Source of the DNA: Streptomyces xinghaiensis S187 | GTDB lineage: Bacteria > Actinomycetota > Actinomycetes > Streptomycetales > Streptomycetaceae | NCBI RefSeq assembly: GCF_000220705.2 | Contig: NZ_CP023202.1 | Location: 6,292,501-6,356,500 of the forward strand | Direction of reading: 5' to 3' | Length of the DNA: 64,000 bases | In this document: one piece after another, positions 60,498-64,000 of the stretch | Numbering within the stretch: the stretch's first letter is position 1 | Layout: each line of letters opens with the position of its first letter | Position numbers and translations under genes: made by a program | Notes under the pieces: generated by a model | Seen by the model: only the letters and a program-made list of their open reading frames with translations | Database searches by the model: none | Told to the model about the DNA's origin: nothing

Positions 60498-61949
60498 GTG
60501 GAGCCCGACCTGTTCACCGCCGCCGCCGAGGACCGTCAGAGCAAGGACCCGGCGAGCAGCCCCCTGGCCGTACGGATGCGTCCGCGCACCCTGGACGAGG
60601 TGGTGGGCCAGCAGCACCTGCTGCGGCCCGGGGCGCCGCTGCGCCGGCTCGTCGGCGAGGGGGAGGGCGGCCCGGCCGGCCCGTCCTCGGTGATCCTCTG
60701 GGGCCCGCCCGGCACCGGCAAGACCACCCTCGCGTACGTCGTCAGCCAGGCCACCAACAAGCGCTTCGTCGAGCTCTCCGCGATCACCGCCGGGGTGAAG
60801 GAGGTGCGGGCCGTCATCGACGGCGCCCGCCGCGCCTCCGGCGGCTACGGCAAGGAGACGGTGCTCTTCCTCGACGAGATCCACCGCTTCAGCAAGGCCC
60901 AGCAGGACTCCCTGCTCCCGGCCGTGGAGAACCGCTGGGTCACGCTCATCGCCGCCACCACCGAGAACCCGTACTTCTCGGTCATCTCCCCGCTGCTCTC
61001 CCGCTCGCTGCTGCTCACCCTGGAGCCGCTGACCGACGAGGGCCTGCGCGACCTGCTGCGCCGCGCCGTCGCGGACGAACGCGGGCTCGGCGGCGCGGTC
61101 TCCCTGACGGCGGACGCGGAGAACCATCTGCTGCGGATCGCCGGCGGCGACGCCCGCCGCGCGCTCACCGCCCTGGAGGCCGGTGCCGGATCGGCCATCT
61201 CGCAGGGGGAGAAGGAGATCACCCTCCGGGCGCTGGAGGAGGCCGTCGACCGGGCGGCGGTGACGTACGACCGCGACGGCGACCAGCACTACGACGTGGC
61301 CAGCGCCCTCATCAAGTCCATCCGCGGCTCGGACGTGGACGCCGCGCTGCACTACCTGGCCCGGATGATCGAGGCGGGCGAGGACCCGCGGTTCATCGCC
61401 CGGCGGCTGATGATCTCCGCCAGCGAGGACATCGGCATGGCCGACCCGACGGCCCTCCAGACCGCCGTCGCCGCGGCCCAGGCGGTGGCCCTGATCGGTT
61501 TCCCGGAGGCCCGGATCGCGCTGGGCCAGACGGTGATCGCCCTCGCCCTGGCGCCCAAGTCCAACGCCGCCTACCTCGCGATCGACGCGGCCCTGGCGGA
61601 CGTACGCGCCGGGCTGGCCGGCCCCGTACCGCCGTATCTGCGCGACGGCCACTACAAGGGCGCGCAGAAGCTCGGCCACGCGCAGGGCTACGTCTATCCG
61701 CACGACGTCCCCGGTGGCATCGCCGCGCAGCAGTACGCCCCGGACGCCGTCCACGGCAAGCGCTACTACGAGCCCACGCGCTACGGGACGGAGGCCCGCT
61801 ACGCGGAGGTCGCCGAGCGGGTCCGGGCCCGCCTCCGCGGTGATTCACCGCCGCGCCCGCCGGAGCGCGCACCGTCCCGGCCCCCGGCGGAGGAACGCCC
61901 GGAGAGTTCCGGGGGCGAGCCGGCGGGGGAGGAGGGGAACGCCGGATGA
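60498..61949 (+). CDS. rarA: replication-associated recombination protein A (RarA/MgsA)
   Basis: 483 residues. AAA+ clamp-loader-like ATPase: MRPRTLDEVVGQQHLL, Walker A GPPGTGKTT, Walker B LFLDEIHRF, sensor 1 AATTENPYFS, and the C-terminal tetramerisation region DVASALIKSIRGSDVDAALHYLARMIEAGEDPRFIARRL. It acts at stalled replication forks. GTG start; TAGGGT ends 7 nt before it, so the message is probably leaderless. The C-terminal 40 residues are a Pro/Arg/Glu-rich extension. Confidence 0.96.
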   Translation: MEPDLFTAAAEDRQSKDPASSPLAVRMRPRTLDEVVGQQHLLRPGAPLRRLVGEGEGGPAGPSSVILWGPPGTGKTTLAYVVSQATNKRFVELSAITAGVKEVRAVIDGARRASGGYGKETVLFLDEIHRFSKAQQDSLLPAVENRWVTLIAATTENPYFSVISPLLSRSLLLTLEPLTDEGLRDLLRRAVADERGLGGAVSLTADAENHLLRIAGGDARRALTALEAGAGSAISQGEKEITLRALEEAVDRAAVTYDRDGDQHYDVASALIKSIRGSDVDAALHYLARMIEAGEDPRFIARRLMISASEDIGMADPTALQTAVAAAQAVALIGFPEARIALGQTVIALALAPKSNAAYLAIDAALADVRAGLAGPVPPYLRDGHYKGAQKLGHAQGYVYPHDVPGGIAAQQYAPDAVHGKRYYEPTRYGTEARYAEVAERVRARLRGDSPPRPPERAPSRPPAEERPESSGGEPAGEEGNAG

Positions 61950-62019
61950 CCGGCGGGTCCCCGGCGGCGGGCCGGGAACCGGCTCGATCGCGCTCCGCCG
62001 GCGGGGGGAGGATGCTCCC

Positions 62020-63471
62020 ATGACCGACCCTGCCCTCAGTTCCTCCGGCCCCGCCGCCCAGGGCGTCGACGCGGCTGGCGTCCACGCCTTCCTCGACGCA
62101 CTGGAGGCCGCCCCCGGGATCGAGCCCCACAGCCTGATGATCGTGCGGCACGGACAGCTCGTCGCCTCGGGCTGGTGGGCGCCGTACACCCCGGAACGCC
62201 CCCACCTGCTGTACTCGCTCAGCAAGAGCTTCACCGGGACCGCCGCCGCCCTGGCCGAGGCCGAGGGCCTGCTCGACTTCGACGCGCCGGTCGTCTCGTA
62301 CTTCCCGGAGTTCGAGGCCGGCATCACCGATCCGCGCAGCCGCGCCCTGCTCGTCCGGCACGTGGCGTCCATGGCGAGTGGCCACCGGCGCGACACGGTC
62401 GAGGAGGCCTACCAACGGGACCCCGCCGAGCCCGTCCGGGGATTCCTCCTGCTGCCGCCCGACCAGGACCCGGGCACGGTCTTCGCCTACAACCAGCCCG
62501 CCACCTACACGCTCGCCGCGATCGTCCAGCGCGTATCCGGGCAGTCGCTCACCGGGTACCTGCGGCCCCGGCTGCTGGATCCGCTGGGCATCGGGGAGGT
62601 GTCCTGGCGGCGCGACCGCACCGGCCGCGAGCTCGGCTTCAGCGGACTGCACGCCACCACCGGCGCCGTCGCCCGGCTCGGGGAGCTGTATCTGCGCGAC
62701 GGGGTATGGCAGGGCCGGCGGCTGCTGCCCGAGGGGTGGGCGGCCCGGGCGGCGCGCCCCCGCATACCGACCGCAGGAGCCATGGGCGACGCGGACCGGC
62801 AGGACTGGGACCGGGGCTACGGCTACCAGTTCTGGATGTCCCGGCACGGCTACCGGGGCGATGGCGCGTACGGCCAGTTCTGCCTGGTGCTGCCGGAGCA
62901 GGACGCGGTGATCGCGACGACCGCGGCGACCGAACGGATGCAGGAGTTCCTGAACCTCGTCTGGGAGCATCTGCTGCCCGCCTTCGGCCCCGGGCCGCTG
63001 CCCGGCCGGGAGGCCGCCGACGCGGAACTGCGGGACCGCCTCGACCGCCTCGCCCTGCCACCCGCCCCGGGCCGGTCCGGACCCCCGGAGCGGGCCGGGG
63101 ACTGGGCAGCCACCGCGTTCACGTCCTCCGGGGAGCCCGGACCGGTCCGGGCGGCCGGGCTCGCCCGGGACGCGAAAGGCTGGACGCTCACGCTGACCGG
63201 CGAAGGGGACCGGCCGGAGCGTCCGGACCGGCTGGATCTGCGCGTCGGCGGGGAGGGCTGGACGGTCGCCGAGGAACCCGTCCCCACCGCGGTGAGCGGC
63301 GGCTGGACCGATGCCGGGACGCTGGCTGTGGAGACGGTGTTCCTGGAGACCCCGCACCGCCTGGCGCTGACCTGCTCCCTCGCGGACCGGACGGTCACCG
63401 CGCACTGGCGCACCCGGCCCCTGCACGGCAACCGGCTCACCGCGCTGGGCGCCCCGCGCGGCTCCGCCTGA
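62020..63471 (+). CDS. serine hydrolase (beta-lactamase/CubicO family)
   Basis: 483 residues. The SxxK motif is S66-L-S-K69 in LLYSLSKSF; the second site is FAYNQPATY, and the LLDPLGIGEVSW and GYGYQFWM strings are typical of penicillin-binding-protein-like serine hydrolases. There is no signal peptide, so it is cytoplasmic and more likely an esterase or amidase than a secreted beta-lactamase. The last 120 residues (DWAATAFTSSGEPGPV …) form an extra beta-rich domain. ATG at 62020 follows GGGGGGAGG. It lies 70 nt after rarA. Confidence 0.88.
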   Translation: MTDPALSSSGPAAQGVDAAGVHAFLDALEAAPGIEPHSLMIVRHGQLVASGWWAPYTPERPHLLYSLSKSFTGTAAALAEAEGLLDFDAPVVSYFPEFEAGITDPRSRALLVRHVASMASGHRRDTVEEAYQRDPAEPVRGFLLLPPDQDPGTVFAYNQPATYTLAAIVQRVSGQSLTGYLRPRLLDPLGIGEVSWRRDRTGRELGFSGLHATTGAVARLGELYLRDGVWQGRRLLPEGWAARAARPRIPTAGAMGDADRQDWDRGYGYQFWMSRHGYRGDGAYGQFCLVLPEQDAVIATTAATERMQEFLNLVWEHLLPAFGPGPLPGREAADAELRDRLDRLALPPAPGRSGPPERAGDWAATAFTSSGEPGPVRAAGLARDAKGWTLTLTGEGDRPERPDRLDLRVGGEGWTVAEEPVPTAVSGGWTDAGTLAVETVFLETPHRLALTCSLADRTVTAHWRTRPLHGNRLTALGAPRGSA

Positions 63472-63648
63472 GCCCGGCCGGAAGGCCGCGGGGAATGGGC
63501 GCGGCGCCTTCTTCCCCACGCGCCGGTCATCCCCGCGCGCCGGTCATCGAGGAGCGGCTTGCCGGTGACCCGGGGTCCGCCCCCGCCGACGGCCGGAGGG
63601 TCCGCGCCGGCTGCCGGACGCCGACGGGGGCGGCCGCGGTGCTGGCCC

Positions 63649-64000
63649 TCACCGGTCCCCGTCCGCGGCGGTGAACAGCGCCCCCAGGGCGTGCCGGACT
63701 TCTGTGACGTCCCTCACCGGTTCGGGGAAGTCGAAGCGGGCGTCGAAGACCGGTTCGGCGCCCTCCGTGAAGCGGACGCGCAGCCCGAAGCGGTCCAGCG
63801 AGAGCGGTACGCCCCGGCCGCGCGCGCCGCAGATCCGGTCGGCCCGTTCGCCGAGCAGCCCGCACAGCCCGCGCAGCGCGTCACCGTGCGCGGTGGCCAA
63901 GTGCTGGAGGATCACCGCCTCTTGACCTGCGAGGGGGTCGGCCACGGCGGCCGCGAAGGCGTCCGGTTCGACGGGTTCCGCACCCCAGAGGTCGTCCACC
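63649..64000 (-). CDS. DUF2470-domain protein, 3' part (cut by window edge)
   Basis: About 116 codons. AVILQHLATAHGDALRGLCGLLG and DRFGLRVRFTEGAEPVFDARFDFPEPV fit DUF2470, which usually closes pyridoxamine 5'-phosphate oxidase-like or haem-oxygenase-like proteins. A GTG at 63999 could be a start, but the window ends there, so the gene may continue further. It is convergent with the serine hydrolase gene. Confidence 0.6.
   Translation of the reverse strand, partial: VDDLWGAEPVEPDAFAAAVADPLAGQEAVILQHLATAHGDALRGLCGLLGERADRICGARGRGVPLSLDRFGLRVRFTEGAEPVFDARFDFPEPVRDVTEVRHALGALFTAADGDR

Overview
The window is a GC-rich actinomycete chromosome segment. GTG and TTG starts, ATGA/GTGA gene overlaps, an XRE–DUF397 pair, a PIM-lipid locus and the conserved order thrS…pgsA–acyltransferase–pimA…pdxS–pdxT–yebC–ruvCAB–yajC–secDF–apt–relA all point to Streptomyces or a close relative. 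No rRNA, CRISPR array, prophage or antibiotic gene cluster was seen.

Layout. 1-1.07 kb: 3' part of a GMC oxidoreductase. 1.2-2.6 kb: an IS110-family element with a structured leader that may encode a bridge RNA. 2.7-14.4 kb: a tightly overlapping five-gene minus-strand operon (WGR/DUF4132, MoxR ATPase, DUF5682, VWA, SWIM). This is the same gene set and order as the uncharacterised E. coli yehI-L-M-P-Q operon and is the best candidate here for an undescribed system. 14.7-16.7 kb: a nadR-pnuC nicotinamide riboside salvage pair with a palindromic operator. 16.9-24.7 kb: a YcxB-like membrane protein, a secreted protein of unknown function behind an unusual AT-rich palindromic promoter, an XRE-DUF397 pair, a giant membrane protein and an SRPBCC protein. 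24.75 kb: tRNA-Val(CAC).

25-63 kb is the housekeeping locus: thrS and an AP4A-phosphorylase-like HIT protein; EF-G-like factor; PI/PIM biosynthesis (pgsA, acyltransferase, pimA); PLP synthase (pdxST); yebC; Holliday-junction processing (ruvCAB); preprotein export (yajC-secD-secF); apt and bifunctional relA; DUF349; a cyclophilin; an MBL hydrolase; hisS; VKOR; rarA; a serine hydrolase; and a partial DUF2470 gene.

Between the HIT gene and the EF-G-like gene (27.8-36.4 kb) lies a cluster of zinc-independent ribosomal protein paralogues (S18, L31, L33, L28, S14) around a near-perfect Zur box. It is broken: a CobW/COG0523-like gene that should link L31 to S18 survives only as an N-terminal part (33.1-33.5 kb) and a short C-terminal remnant (28.2-28.3 kb). 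Between them is a roughly 4.8 kb island holding a Tn3-type transposase with an amber codon and a deleted catalytic segment, an SDR/TetR pair with two matched operators, a 28-bp resolvase-site-like inverted repeat, a truncated resolvase fusion and a frameshifted hypothetical gene. The island cuts the S18 paralogue off from its presumed Zur-controlled promoter.

Positions, motifs and repeats were read from the sequence. Family names come from recognising conserved motifs, without database searches.
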